Origin: Dryocola sp036489025
GTDB taxonomy: Bacteria > Pseudomonadota > Gammaproteobacteria > Enterobacterales > Enterobacteriaceae
Assembly: GCA_036489025.1 (NCBI GenBank)
Contig: DASXGN010000009.1
Span: 1-64,000 of the forward strand
Direction of reading: 5' to 3'
DNA: 64,000 nt
The position numbers were made by a program, and so were the translations under genes. Under the pieces are notes generated by a model. It worked only from the letters and a program-made list of their open reading frames with translations. It was not told where the DNA came from and ran no database searches. Shown piece by piece: positions 9,601-17,905 of this stretch; positions within the stretch are counted from its first letter, which is position 1; every line of letters starts with the position of its first letter.

Positions 9601-10640
9601 TCGCCGGCAAAGGTGAGGTTTTTGGTGGCGTCGAGCTCGTCGTCGCTGGCCTGGGCGGGGGCGGTACTTTTGTACTTCGCGTCGAGACCCTGCCAGGCCC
9701 AGGAGCCGGCTGTGCCCTGGGTGATGGCGTCGGCGCCCCAGGTGATGTCGCCATCGGCTTTTTTATCGAGCACGTCTGAGGAGTTTTTGTTTTTGGAGGC
9801 CTGATTGTAATTGCTGGGATAGAAATACTCTACCAGCCCCACTTCTTGCAAAGTATCCATATTTTCATTACCCACGACAGCCTGAGCCTCACCGACTAAA
9901 ACCCATTTGCCGGTCACACTATCATACCCCAGTACCGGGCTGCCGCTGTCCCCTCCCTGGACTTGTATGGGCATCAGGGAGTCATATATGTCCCCCCTGT
10001 TCTGGTATTCAAACTGATAATCGCTATGTGAAGCAATTTCATTCGTCTCGATTGTGCCACCCGATTTCCACTGGTAGGCCCCTGCAAGGGAAATATAGGT
10101 GCCGCTTCGGGTGTCTAATTTCGTTTGTGTACCGCTGCCTGCTCTGGCATACCAGGTATATCTGTTTTTATCTGCACTCTTAAAATCGACCCCCTCAACC
10201 GGTGCGGCCTCAATGACCGCCTTGCTCAGGCGCGGCGTCATGAAGTCCCCGCCATCTTTGGCATTGCGGGCAATCTGGTGATAGGTGGCGGCATACAGGG
10301 CGTTATTTCCGAAAGCCATGTGCGTGGTGTTGTTGTGGGCGACGGTGGCAACCATCGTGGGGTTGATCAGCGTGGCCCATCCGTCGGTGATGACCGCGCC
10401 AAAGTCGGGCATGGGGAACTCCAGATAGCCGGACAGGGTGCCGTCGGTCTTGTACACCGGAATGTTGCTCACGCCGGGCCGGAAGCGGCCGAGGTTTTCG
10501 GCAAAGTCCCGGTACTCCTGCGTATCGATATCGCCCAGCATAATGCCGGCGCGCACACTCACGGAGAGCAGGGAGAACACGGAGGCGGCAGTGATACATA
10601 GAGCGAGGTTACGTTTGGATAGAGATTTTTTAATTCGCAT
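6609..10640 (-). CDS. S6-family serine protease autotransporter (SPATE/IgA1-protease-like) with octapeptide repeat
   Basis: A 1343-residue type Va autotransporter. A signal peptide (MRIKKSLSKRNLALCITAAS..., cut near residue 31) is followed by a chymotrypsin-like S6 protease domain. The likely catalytic triad is His102 (in MVATVAHNN), Asp132 (GGDFMTPRL) and Ser232 (in QGGDSGSPVLGYD). The rest of the passenger is a beta-helix stalk. An Asp/Asn-rich spacer of twelve DNSxDNTG octapeptides follows, at about residues 940-1036. The last 270 residues form the outer-membrane beta-barrel, ending in VRYSF. The barrel exports the passenger to the cell surface, where it could cleave host proteins; the substrate is unknown. 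An Asn-Asn pair (IRNNQALLD) lies before the barrel, where SPATEs are cut, but the surrounding linker is not canonical. The gene is downstream of pilin 1, and a relic of the same barrel lies downstream of pilin 3. Confidence 0.9.
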   Translation of the reverse strand: MRIKKSLSKRNLALCITAASVFSLLSVSVRAGIMLGDIDTQEYRDFAENLGRFRPGVSNIPVYKTDGTLSGYLEFPMPDFGAVITDGWATLINPTMVATVAHNNTTHMAFGNNALYAATYHQIARNAKDGGDFMTPRLSKAVIEAAPVEGVDFKSADKNRYTWYARAGSGTQTKLDTRSGTYISLAGAYQWKSGGTIETNEIASHSDYQFEYQNRGDIYDSLMPIQVQGGDSGSPVLGYDSVTGKWVLVGEAQAVVGNENMDTLQEVGLVEYFYPSNYNQASKNKNSSDVLDKKADGDITWGADAITQGTAGSWAWQGLDAKYKSTAPAQASDDELDATKNLTFAGDGGRIVLADAVNMGAGLLTFAGDYTLTSADGAAATWAGAGVQVDDGNTVSWQVNGLADDSLQKIGAGTLYVNASGVNPGSLGVGDGTVVLAQQADANGNVQAFSSVTLASGRPTVVLQDDKQVATDKIYFGYRGGALDLNGNALTFHKINHTDSGATLVNHNSEKASVLNITGVQESDLPDFRTYGANKGAEYIGDIYQSGGNYYQRIGTGSITSGYPGKGKSNADYKYITDNVDVARQYWVDLLNTLSFRGFIGETDETKINGAMNVTYSPSSDKGVFAFTGGMNLSGDLAVDKGTLLLSGQPVPHAGGVIIDDDWTTSLFAARAINVGKNATLDIGEYAAVKADVNAGESTKIRFGYNDSLGEAGRMLRCTSVINSEKTECAAAHRTQAQLDALPASEVTGNVSLDFGASLYLGKVVYQGAVTSERSNSLMMDGSAVWNMTGNSNVASLQGAEGAHISLVSSGEDWQPKTLTVDSLNATGTTLTLGIDPATARGDELIINQKTTGADNILDAGLMLKQTGTPVLNSDIVMIDAPAGTSHDYFTVPDVSEGFSIYTPLYKVEDKDDRVLWLLKNNKKDDPVPDPDDNAGDNSGDNSADNTGDNSADNTGDNSTDNTGDNSADNTGDNSADNTGDNSADNTGDNSADNTGDNSTDNTGDNSTDNTGDNSTDNTGDNSADNTGDNSADNTGQFNPDDWFSIRNNQALLDQTRRLMMSRQYIISEAVHDMTRRGEALRQPDGQDGAWITYGQMYGGFTGIGMSQQKLNVGWDIHQQDRSAGISAGYTQGHSDASAHETHKLFTLEASYARYTSAGWFMNAGGSYMHLTQTLGTDAALGMQPATQGSDFVYGNLRGGYQFSLMDNTLDIETSAGVGAGYLSGYQIDGPSAGIALSSAAPVYMTAGLKVSKKRLFSAHPDLTLNAGADYQYMPGATGSRLTLSDQHAARKWHALTEKRTYVYAGLEGKLTGNWSAEVSAGTSPRGNLYTDFSAGAGVRYSF
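7533..7820 (-). repeat. 12 x 24-bp in-frame tandem repeat in the autotransporter gene
   Basis: Twelve uninterrupted 24-base units encode DNS(A/T)DNTG. Variation is limited to the A/T residue and a few synonymous bases. A degenerate further unit (DNAGDNSG) borders it. Because the unit is a multiple of three, slippage or recombination changes spacer length without breaking the frame. Confidence 0.95.
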
Positions 10641-10860
10641 GTCGTGAATGAAACTCCTGTTTCTGAGCGCGAAGTGCCGGCTTCTATGCCGGGGCGTCTG
10701 GGTATTCTGCAGTGGACATTACCGGCAGGGTTGAATAAGGGGGGCGCAGGACAAAGCGCTGAATTATCCGTTTAACAAAACGTCATTATCCATATCCGGT
10801 ATTCAGGTTCTGAGCCCTGCGTATTCATCAAAATAGTTTTCCGGCAATTGACTGCCCATG

Positions 10861-10900
10861 ATAAAGGCACGCTGAACGTAATTATTCAGTGTGCCTTTAT
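10861..10900 (-). terminator. Terminator downstream of pilin 1
   Basis: A near-perfect hairpin, ATAAAGGCAC..GTGCCTTTAT with an inner CTGAA/TTCAG and an eight-base AT loop. It reads as a terminator in both directions because A- and T-runs border the stem. A sister hairpin follows pilin 2 (24601-24640). Confidence 0.8.
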
Positions 10901-11061
10901 TTACCGCATATCTTGCCGCCGCTGTTTGCCTGCCATAATTGCCGTCAGGTGGAGATTAATCGGCGGCAGGGCCGAATAAATAAAAAAAAGGGGGGGTACA
11001 CTTTCCCTTTATTGATGTCAGGAATAATAACGTCGGACAACGCGGCGGCAGATGCGAGCTG

Positions 11062-11658
11062 TTATTTATAAAGCAGCTGATAAACAGCGCCGCTAGCAAC
11101 AGGACCGCTGGTTGCATCACCGGCAGAATGATACTGAACGGACAATGGAATTGTTGCTGTGCCGTCATCAGAAATATTGACGTAATTTGAATCGTTGGCG
11201 ATGCTGGCATCGGTTGATTCAACACCAATAGTTTCGGAATCGTTGCCCATCAACTGTAATGAAACGTGCTCAGCCCCATTTGTGGCGATATTCATCATCT
11301 CACCATAGCCTCCTGCATCTTTATTATTCATATCCGTACCCAATACTACTACGTCAACGTTCATAGCGCTGAACTCTGCCGCTACAGTCGAAGAACCTTC
11401 AACACCGGTACAGCCGGACACTTCCAGTTTGAAGTCAGTTTTACCCGCAGTGCTGCCCGCTTCTTTCAGCGTCGCCGCCATAACGTCTGGCAGGGTGACG
11501 GTGCCGTCGGTGTCCTGGCCGTTAACAGAGACGGTACAGGTGTTGTCCACGATGTTACCGTTGAAGGTGATGGTGCCGGTGTCTGCGGCCTGAGCGTTCA
11601 GGGCGCCGGCACACAGTACGGACAGAAGGCCCAGAGCGAATACGCGTGATTTTTTCAT
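11062..11658 (-). CDS. Major fimbrial subunit (pilin 1) of a chaperone-usher pilus
   Basis: A FimA-like pilin of 198 residues. The signal peptide ends NAQA (residue 24), and the mature N-terminus ADTGTITFNGNI has the alternating hydrophobic pattern of a donor strand. Two cysteines (41 and 83) would form the family's disulfide. The C-terminus AVYQLLYK carries the usual penultimate tyrosine. The frame is open further upstream, but I chose the ATG at 11658 because AAAAGGAAAAGCAGTC precedes it and the signal peptide begins there. Pilins 1-4 share nearly the same signal and first 25 mature residues and similar ends, while the middle differs. It is not in the chaperone-usher operon, so it presumably relies on that operon in trans for secretion and polymerisation. 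Confidence 0.9.
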   Translation of the reverse strand: MKKSRVFALGLLSVLCAGALNAQAADTGTITFNGNIVDNTCTVSVNGQDTDGTVTLPDVMAATLKEAGSTAGKTDFKLEVSGCTGVEGSSTVAAEFSAMNVDVVVLGTDMNNKDAGGYGEMMNIATNGAEHVSLQLMGNDSETIGVESTDASIANDSNYVNISDDGTATIPLSVQYHSAGDATSGPVASGAVYQLLYK

Positions 11659-11672
11659 GACTGCTTTTCCTT

Positions 11673-11742
11673 TTTTCATAAAACGGTTTTGCATTCTGCA
11701 CACCCGGTTTTCATAAAACGGTTTTGCATTCTGCACACCCGG
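11673..11742. repeat. Two 35-bp direct repeats in the pilin 1 leader
   Basis: Two perfect adjacent 35-base copies (11673-11707 and 11708-11742), each with the core AAAACGGTTTTGCATTCTGC, lie directly before the ribosome site of pilin 1. The duplication lengthens the untranslated leader and creates extra in-frame ATG codons upstream of the true start. No such duplication is seen before the other pilins. Confidence 0.9.
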
Positions 11743-12571
11743 CGTTTAAAACCATCTAGCCTTTCAGGTGATATCAGGTGATGGTGTCTTGTTTTGGGGT
11801 GAACGTCATGCCCTGCAGGAGAGCGTGACGTTCAGTAAAGATGCCGCTGCGTATGACAGGCAGAGCCAGCGTTATGAACCGGAGAAGAACTTAACACCTC
11901 ACGCTGGGGCAAATTTACCGCCAGGAAATGTTGACGGGTTTTTGTGGTGAGTGCTTGCTGTAATGGCGATAAGGGTAATTTTAAGGAATTATGCTTTTTC
12001 GAGGTGAAATTTTATTCTTTTATGCTGTACTGCAGAGCGATGGCAAAAATCACCGGAGCAGATAAGTTACGGGCGGGATATGGCTTTTTTTTTGCGAGGT
12101 CCGGGAGTGCAAGGATAAGGTACCAGCCCTCTTCATCGAGCAGCGCTTATGCACTATGAGACTGATAAATCACTACAGCCACTTCCCTGCCGTTAGCTGT
12201 CTTTGGCAAGATTTACTGCATGGGTTTGATTGGTGTGATGCGGTGGGATATCCGGCAGCGCGGCTTAGAAGAGAGCCACAAAACCACGTCTTTCAGGCAT
12301 GCGCTTCATTTTGCCACATGCCTGGCGTTGAGGAGGTTGGCATCAGGTGGTTGCCGGGGTTTTGCTCGTAAGCAAAAAAGGGGTGAGGGGGTGTCGAGGA
12401 GGCAATCCAGCAAGTGAATGTCTTGCCGGAACGGACTTTATGAAAGTTAAACTCTGAATGCTCCGATTGTATATGCCGCCTTGCGTTTTCCCTGCCCCCT
12501 TCATTCACATACACACGTCTCCGCAGGTAATAGCTCCCCCCTCCCCATCGCTTGATTTGCCTTTATCGCTG
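11743..12571. other. Upstream region of pilin 1, no credible gene
   Basis: It contains the conserved pilin-upstream element (11834-11990, inverted relative to the elements at 23591-23748 and 27138-27295). The rest (12000-12571) has only short open frames without recognisable products. The pilin 1 promoter must lie here, but I could not fix its position. Confidence 0.5.
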
Positions 12572-13099
12572 TTATTGAAGCTTTAAGAAAAAAGTGTGCA
12601 ATTCACAGGACGTTCGTAAGTTGAGTTTCTTTTGAATGGCACTCCTGTGGGAGTAAGCGGTTTTAATATCCATTCCGTTTTTTTTTGCGATATGACTCAT
12701 GTCACTGCAGGAATTAATGTTAAATATTATTCTTCGTTCTTTCTGCGTAAATGAATTCAGGGAGAGAACGTTTTCAATCATGGCTAGCCAGGTTTCCCTG
12801 CCTCCTTCAGGTGTATTCATTAAATCATTCAAACGGGTTCTCCATGTAAAGACATCATCACTGATATTAAGAACGGGAATGAACCTTGAATATCCTTTTA
12901 TGACTTGTGACATAACGCCATTACGGGAAAGGCCTACAACCCTGTCATTTTTACACGTTTTCATAAGAATACAGTTTTGTATTTGTGCCATGGTCTCTAT
13001 GCGGTCGATGTCTATAAGGCAGACATCACCAGGCATATAAGGAAACATCGTGTTCAATGCACTTTTAATACAAAAATCATCACTGTGAATTTTCATCAT
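12572..13099 (-). CDS. LuxR-type helix-turn-helix regulator
   Basis: About 175 residues. The C-terminus (FTQKERRIIFNINSCSDMSH..MDIKTAYSHRSAIQKKL) matches the LuxR/FixJ DNA-binding helix-turn-helix, with the S-x-I-A and K-T-x-x-x-H-x-x-x-I-x-K-K-L spacing. The N-terminal part resembles a degenerate receiver-like or unknown domain without a clear phospho-acceptor Asp pocket. Small regulators of this shape are common in fimbrial and autotransporter loci. Start choice: an ATG at 13099 (or 13096) is used; a GTG at 13123 is possible. No strong ribosome site is visible for either. It lies downstream of the pertactin-like autotransporter on the same strand and may control it or the pilins; this is inferred from position. 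Confidence 0.7.
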   Translation of the reverse strand: MMKIHSDDFCIKSALNTMFPYMPGDVCLIDIDRIETMAQIQNCILMKTCKNDRVVGLSRNGVMSQVIKGYSRFIPVLNISDDVFTWRTRLNDLMNTPEGGRETWLAMIENVLSLNSFTQKERRIIFNINSCSDMSHIAKKNGMDIKTAYSHRSAIQKKLNLRTSCELHTFFLKLQ

Positions 13100-13181
13100 T
13101 ATGTTATCTGTTTGGAATATCACATCAAGTAGAAGAACGTCCGGGGGCGCCTCAGGCAGGGAGGTATACCCACGCCTGAGG

Positions 13182-13209
13182 AAATAAAACCTGATGGCAG
13201 GTTTTATTT
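13182..13209 (-). terminator. Terminator of the pertactin-like autotransporter gene
   Basis: A perfect 12-base stem, AAATAAAACCTG / CAGGTTTTATTT with loop ATGG, overlaps the stop codon of the gene ending at 13204. A second hairpin (CCTCAGGC / GCCTGAGG, 13150-13181) follows immediately. Confidence 0.75.
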
Positions 13210-16200
13210 AAACTGGTATTTAAGTCCCAGATTGCCGTTGTAGCCCTCCAGCCCTTTCCCGAAGCTATGGGCATATTTGACTTCAGCATAGAGGCTGAGA
13301 TCATGGGTTAACTTGCTGTTCAGACCGGCGCCTGTTTGCCAGTAACCTTTACGCACTTCCGGTGCAAGATATTCACCGTTCATGACAACACCCGGCGTCG
13401 CGCCAATCTGGCGAACCAGATCAGCCTGCAGATAAGGCACGGTATCCTGACCTTCATGGGCCAGTCGCATTCCGCCGCGCGTCTGGCCAATAAAGATATT
13501 CTGGCTCTTCAGGTTTGCGCCGCTGGCGTAAATTTTTCCAAAATTCATGTACTGACCCATCATCTGTGCCTGAGGCTCCAGAACGAAATTATGCGGCAGG
13601 GCAAAAGGTTTGCCTGCTTCAGCAGAAAGGACGGCACCGTAGCCATTTCGGTCGGCAGTTGTCAGGCTGGCAAAGGTGTTGTGATAGCGGGTCACCTGCG
13701 CAACGGAGTCAATATAGACGCCGTTCTTATTTTTAGCCGTCAGGTATCCGCCCACGCCGTAAGCATTGGTACTGATATTACCGGTGTGAACACTCAACCC
13801 CTCACGCTCGCGGCGGGCCATATCGGCGTTGCTGCTTTTCTCGTGGCCTAAAGTCACCATCGGGCCTGCGGCAACCTGCCAGTTATTAGTCAGCGTCGCG
13901 TCAACGACATCGCCCCCCAGCTGAAGAAATGCCGTATCCGCATCGAAGTTAAAGCGACCAGCTCCATAGCTGTCATGTCTGGCGTAAACCCGGCCCCATA
14001 CGTTCTGACCTTTTTTCCGTGCACCGGCACGTTCGTGGTAAGTCCCTGCGCTGGTGAATCCGTATTGGGCGTTGAGGTAAGGGGCACTCATGTAGCCTGC
14101 GACTTCCGGGCGATAGGTTTTGTCGGAGGATGTCTTCCCGCCGGTATTTCCCGGGATATTATCTCCTGAGTTGTTACCTGAATTATCTCCTGAGTTATTA
14201 CCTGAATTGTCGTCCGAGTTATCATCCGGGTCCGTATCGACCGGAACCGAAATGTAGGAGGACTGAAGGTACCATGCGTTTTTATTTACCTTATTCAGGT
14301 AATACTCATAATTCCCTGCGGTAACGCTGTTGTTTTGCTTAAAGGTTGCATTCTCAGCATCACCCGCCACCTTGACAACCAGTATACCGTCGCGGGTTGC
14401 TGCACCGGTGCCGTCGATATTATTAATGGTCACGCCGAAACTGCCGTCCGCGTTCCCCGAAACGAGCATTTTATCTGTCGGCGAGTTGTCGTCACCCAGC
14501 TGCGTGTTCATATCAAACTGGCCTGAACCGGATAAATCACCGTCAACCGTCAGCGTGTTGAAACCCGAGGCGTGGTCAAACTTCACCAGACCATTTTGCT
14601 GCAAATTTTTAACATCAGAATCATGGGTTAACAGCCACTGGCTGCTGTTATCAATATTGAGAACCGTTAAATTCTGTGTGGCACCGTTAAGCGTCGAGTT
14701 ATTTTTCAGCGACAGTTCAACATAATTGTCACCGCTGTCAGAAATAATATCGCCCATAATAAGTACATGATCATCACCTGTCGCGTTGACATCTGAGTGC
14801 ACAATATCGCCGTTGGCGTCTGCTGCTGCAGTGATACTCATTGCCGTGCCGTCACCCCCGGTCAGGGTTGTGCCATTTTTGAGTGACAAATCTAACGCCG
14901 CCGCATTGGCCAGCACGCCGCTGGCATTCTTACTGGCTAACGTCACATTATCCAGCGTGACTGTGTTTCTTGCGCCGTCGTCTGAAACGCCGTTCGCATA
15001 AAGACCCGCCGCACTTCCTGTCGTGTTGAGCGTACTGTCTTTGATATTGAGCGATGACAGCGAGGTGGCCAGGGCAAAGGCATTCTTCCCCGCCGTCTGA
15101 ATATTCAGATCGCTGCCGTTTATCGATGAATTTGCCGTCGCGAACAGGCCGCCTGCAGAATCGCCGGTTGTGTTGATTTTTGTGTTTTCAAGGGTGACAA
15201 CCCCCGCAGTACTTGAAATGGCTCCGTAACCGCCCTGGCCCACCGTTTCAATGGTCGAGTCCTGCAGATGTACAGAAGACCCCTCACCCTGCGACATGAC
15301 CCCATAAGCATTCTCACCCGAGGTGGTCAGAGAGACATTGTTCAGGTCAGCCGTCCCCGCCTGGGTGGCAATAATACCGTGGGCGGCGGTGCCAGACGTT
15401 GTCACGGTGGAATTGGTGTTAATGACATTCCCACCCAGCGTGGTCGCCAGACCGTAACTTTTACTGCCTTCAGTCGTTATTGTGGTATTCGTCAAATTCA
15501 TCTGGCCATTTTTGGCCGCCATCGCGCCATAAGCTTGTTCACCCGCGGTGCTAACCGTCAGGCCATCACCTTTTGCGCTATTTTCTGTGTAATATCCATC
15601 ACTCCCATCACCGCTGGTTTTAAGGGTGCTGTTATTAACGACTGCACTTCCTAATTGCGCATTCACAGCATGCGAAGCGTCACCATGTGTTTCGAACGTG
15701 GCACCCGATGCATGAAGCGTGGTGTCGTCGCGCGCGAGCCAGGCACCGCTGGCGTAATCACCGTCAGTCGTATACTGCCCCCCGATAATGGTGGTGTTTG
15801 AGTCCTGATTAATGTCCACCGCATACCCGCCGGAGAGGGTCGTATGGACATTCACGTTATTGAGCGTCATATCTCCGCCCATCCCGCGTAAACCGGTGAA
15901 TGCTGATTCAATATTACTGTCAGCCAGAGAGAGCGAACTTTTGTTCCCGTTACCCTTCCCGGACTGAATCGCCGGGGACGACGTGGAGTCGGAATGAACC
16001 GTTATGTTATGCCCGGTCAGCGTACTGTCTTCGAGCATGATGCCGCTGCTGCTGTTGCTGTTACTCAGGTTGATATCAACGGTGTTCAGCGTTGCAGAAG
16101 AAACGGATGAAAGGTCAATCCCTTTCATTCCTGAGTCGCCGGAGGTAATTGACAAACCATTGCCGTCCAGTGAGCCCCCCTTGAGTTTTATGCCGGCGCC

Positions 16201-16464
16201 GCCGCCCTGTTCTGGCGTAATATTCAGGTCGCTAAGAACTTCATCTTCATCCTGACCGTTAATTGCGCCACTTTCCATTACTGATGCACTCATGGCCTGT
16301 TTGCCGGAGAATGTGCTATTTTTACCCACACCTTTATCAGAGTAATCTGAGGTGACATGGAATGCAGAGTTATCCGGCACTACGGAAGGGGAAGCGTGAG
16401 AATATAAAGGAAATAAAGCCAGTGTTAATAAATTAAGTGCAAAATTCTTTTTAGATAAACGCAT
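13204..16464 (-). CDS. Pertactin/AIDA-type autotransporter adhesin
   Basis: A 1086-residue autotransporter. A signal peptide (MRLSKKNFALNLLTLALFPLYSHA) precedes a Thr/Ser/Asn-rich passenger made of repeated beta-helix units of roughly 37 residues with the pattern G-x-x-A-Y-G...T-x-T-T-x-G (about residues 260-540). A short Asp/Asn/Gly spacer (DDNSGNNSGDNSG) lies near residue 765. The last 270 residues form the outer-membrane barrel (NVWGRVYARHDSYGAGRF to GLKYQFK). The final residue is Lys after Phe, slightly unlike the usual terminal Phe. No protease motif is seen, so an adhesive role is likely. I chose the ATG at 16464, with AAGGAA seven bases upstream. It lies next to the fimbrial operon and near a MarT/FidL-like pair; Salmonella MarT controls the autotransporter MisL. 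Confidence 0.85.
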   Translation of the reverse strand: MRLSKKNFALNLLTLALFPLYSHASPSVVPDNSAFHVTSDYSDKGVGKNSTFSGKQAMSASVMESGAINGQDEDEVLSDLNITPEQGGGAGIKLKGGSLDGNGLSITSGDSGMKGIDLSSVSSATLNTVDINLSNSNSSSGIMLEDSTLTGHNITVHSDSTSSPAIQSGKGNGNKSSLSLADSNIESAFTGLRGMGGDMTLNNVNVHTTLSGGYAVDINQDSNTTIIGGQYTTDGDYASGAWLARDDTTLHASGATFETHGDASHAVNAQLGSAVVNNSTLKTSGDGSDGYYTENSAKGDGLTVSTAGEQAYGAMAAKNGQMNLTNTTITTEGSKSYGLATTLGGNVINTNSTVTTSGTAAHGIIATQAGTADLNNVSLTTSGENAYGVMSQGEGSSVHLQDSTIETVGQGGYGAISSTAGVVTLENTKINTTGDSAGGLFATANSSINGSDLNIQTAGKNAFALATSLSSLNIKDSTLNTTGSAAGLYANGVSDDGARNTVTLDNVTLASKNASGVLANAAALDLSLKNGTTLTGGDGTAMSITAAADANGDIVHSDVNATGDDHVLIMGDIISDSGDNYVELSLKNNSTLNGATQNLTVLNIDNSSQWLLTHDSDVKNLQQNGLVKFDHASGFNTLTVDGDLSGSGQFDMNTQLGDDNSPTDKMLVSGNADGSFGVTINNIDGTGAATRDGILVVKVAGDAENATFKQNNSVTAGNYEYYLNKVNKNAWYLQSSYISVPVDTDPDDNSDDNSGNNSGDNSGNNSGDNIPGNTGGKTSSDKTYRPEVAGYMSAPYLNAQYGFTSAGTYHERAGARKKGQNVWGRVYARHDSYGAGRFNFDADTAFLQLGGDVVDATLTNNWQVAAGPMVTLGHEKSSNADMARREREGLSVHTGNISTNAYGVGGYLTAKNKNGVYIDSVAQVTRYHNTFASLTTADRNGYGAVLSAEAGKPFALPHNFVLEPQAQMMGQYMNFGKIYASGANLKSQNIFIGQTRGGMRLAHEGQDTVPYLQADLVRQIGATPGVVMNGEYLAPEVRKGYWQTGAGLNSKLTHDLSLYAEVKYAHSFGKGLEGYNGNLGLKYQFK

Positions 16465-16810
16465 ATAAATTCCTTTTGTATGTAATCTTTTCAAATTAAA
16501 ACATCGCCGAGCGTAAGGCCTGCCTATCTTCCTGATGATTACTTTCTCATTTCAGTTAGAAATCATGAGTGAAAGTTAGCTGTAATAATTAACCTAAAGT
16601 TTTATTCATATTTAATTGAACTCTATGCGTCAAATGAACGCCGTGTAATTACGGCGTTGGCATATTCCGTGCAGGTCAAAGCCGCTCCCAATAACACGTA
16701 GCGTTAAACGGGTAAAACCGAGGTTTAAATAATAGTTCAACGCATCCCTGTAGAGGGCAGTGAGTAGATGCGAGAGAAAGCAGCCTTTCTGTCGCATCCA
16801 CACCCATTAT
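16465..16810. other. Intergenic region between adhesin and autotransporter genes
   Basis: It holds the end-of-operon hairpin at 16767-16798, a second small perfect hairpin (AACGCCGT/ACGGCGTT, 16637-16658) and presumably the autotransporter promoter. No gene is seen. Confidence 0.5.
16767..16798 (-). terminator. Hairpin at the end of the chaperone-usher operon
   Basis: The stem GATGCGA-x-AGAAAG / CTTTCT-x-TCGCATC with loop CAGC lies 13 bases beyond the adhesin stop codon. There is no long T-run, but the position suggests transcription termination or RNA protection. Confidence 0.55.
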
Positions 16811-17899
16811 CTACCTGTAACTGATGGTGTAAGTCGCGATGCTGTCGGCCTGACCGGAACTCACCTTATCTTCAGTCTGGATATACCGGGCAACCAACGG
16901 AATGGTCACTTCTCCCGAGGAGTTCAGAGGGCGAGGGAAATCTTTGCTTTTCGATAATGCAAAAATGTCTGCCATATCAGCCGTTCCATAAGCCAGCTGA
17001 ACCCCGATGCCTTGGGCGCTATCTGTTTCTTTGGTCAGAGAGAAAATACCTTTCTCATCATCAAGCACATCAGTACCTGGCGTTATTTTGACTGAGATAA
17101 CGTTTTCGATATTATCAGCAACGGTCGAGCTGCCATTTTGTGACCATCGGGTGGAAGAGCTTTCCTCCCCCCTTCCGTAAAACACCGGACAATTCACCAG
17201 ATGAATGGAGGCATCTTTCCATCCTGTCGTCTTACCCTTCACTTTCAGCGTATTAAGGGAATAAGAACCCATATCGACGGTAATGTCAGGGGTGGTACAG
17301 GTTTTCGATACGATATTGATAGAGCCTGAGAAACACATTTCGCCCACATCAAAAAGTTCTCCCCCTGAGACACCATCATTCAAATGCGTTCTCAGACAGG
17401 GCAAACTTCCGCCCTGAAGAGACCCTGGTAAAACAGGTCCCGTCTTAATAAGAAAAACGTCCGCATCAAAAAGGCTGTTATCGAGCTGGGAGGTGGTGCA
17501 ATTTTTACATAGGGTATTGGATTCATAGGGTGCGGGTTTACGCGCATCGCTACCAATAACCACAAACCCTATCCCCTGAATACCTGTTTCATAGACTTTC
17601 CCGGAGCCGGAAGGCGTGCTGGTCCATGAGGACAAACCCAATCCTGCAGAGGTATAGTCAGTACTTAATTTGAAACCCGTTGCGCTATCACTTGCCGAAG
17701 AGCAATTAATCTCATGAGCCTGAGTCTGCTTATAAGATTGATGGAAAAGTACTGCCCCATCGGGTAAATCTTCTCCTATGGTAAGATTTTGCGACAATAA
17801 AGGCATCGATACCTGTTGCGGGTCACTGGCCGCGCATTCGGCCCAAACTGTTTTCACAAACAATAAGGGCAGAAAAAACATTAACATTAAATATTTCAT
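16811..17899 (-). CDS. Fimbrial tip adhesin (two-domain, chaperone-usher)
   Basis: 362 residues with a 20-residue signal peptide ending KTVWA|EC. The N-terminal half (to about residue 205) is cysteine-rich, with CKNC, and looks like a lectin-type receptor-binding domain. The C-terminal half (SKTCTTPDITVDMGSYSLNTLK...IPLVARYIQ..ATYTISYR) is a typical pilin domain with an aromatic penultimate residue, the form that caps a pilus tip. The ligand cannot be predicted. The start ATG lies six bases after the usher stop, so it is translated from the same mRNA. It is the last gene of the operon and is followed by a hairpin. Confidence 0.85.
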   Translation of the reverse strand: MKYLMLMFFLPLLFVKTVWAECAASDPQQVSMPLLSQNLTIGEDLPDGAVLFHQSYKQTQAHEINCSSASDSATGFKLSTDYTSAGLGLSSWTSTPSGSGKVYETGIQGIGFVVIGSDARKPAPYESNTLCKNCTTSQLDNSLFDADVFLIKTGPVLPGSLQGGSLPCLRTHLNDGVSGGELFDVGEMCFSGSINIVSKTCTTPDITVDMGSYSLNTLKVKGKTTGWKDASIHLVNCPVFYGRGEESSSTRWSQNGSSTVADNIENVISVKITPGTDVLDDEKGIFSLTKETDSAQGIGVQLAYGTADMADIFALSKSKDFPRPLNSSGEVTIPLVARYIQTEDKVSSGQADSIATYTISYR

Positions 17900-17905
17900 C
17901 TTTGT

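Larger units (their letters stand above)
10746..11990 (-). repeat. Pilin cassette copy 1: inverted duplicate of the segment near 23.6-24.8 kb
   Basis: The segment contains a conserved upstream element (11834-11990), the pilin 1 gene (11062-11658) and a conserved downstream stretch with a terminator (10746-11061). Each part has a close counterpart in opposite orientation around pilin 2 (upstream element 23591-23748, gene 23862-24458, downstream to about 24762). Similarity is highest in the downstream stretch, where the text from the terminator to the CAGCGCTTT motif is nearly identical, and in the 5' and 3' ends of the pilin genes. The conserved upstream element also occurs before pilin 3. Confidence 0.85.

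Noticed and set aside
9120..9779. Open frames on the plus strand within the autotransporter gene
   Set aside because: Shadow frames of GC-rich coding DNA with no start signals or domains.
11743..12571. Several 60-70 codon frames between pilin 1 and the LuxR-type gene
   Set aside because: They overlap the conserved non-coding pilin upstream element or each other and show no coding features.
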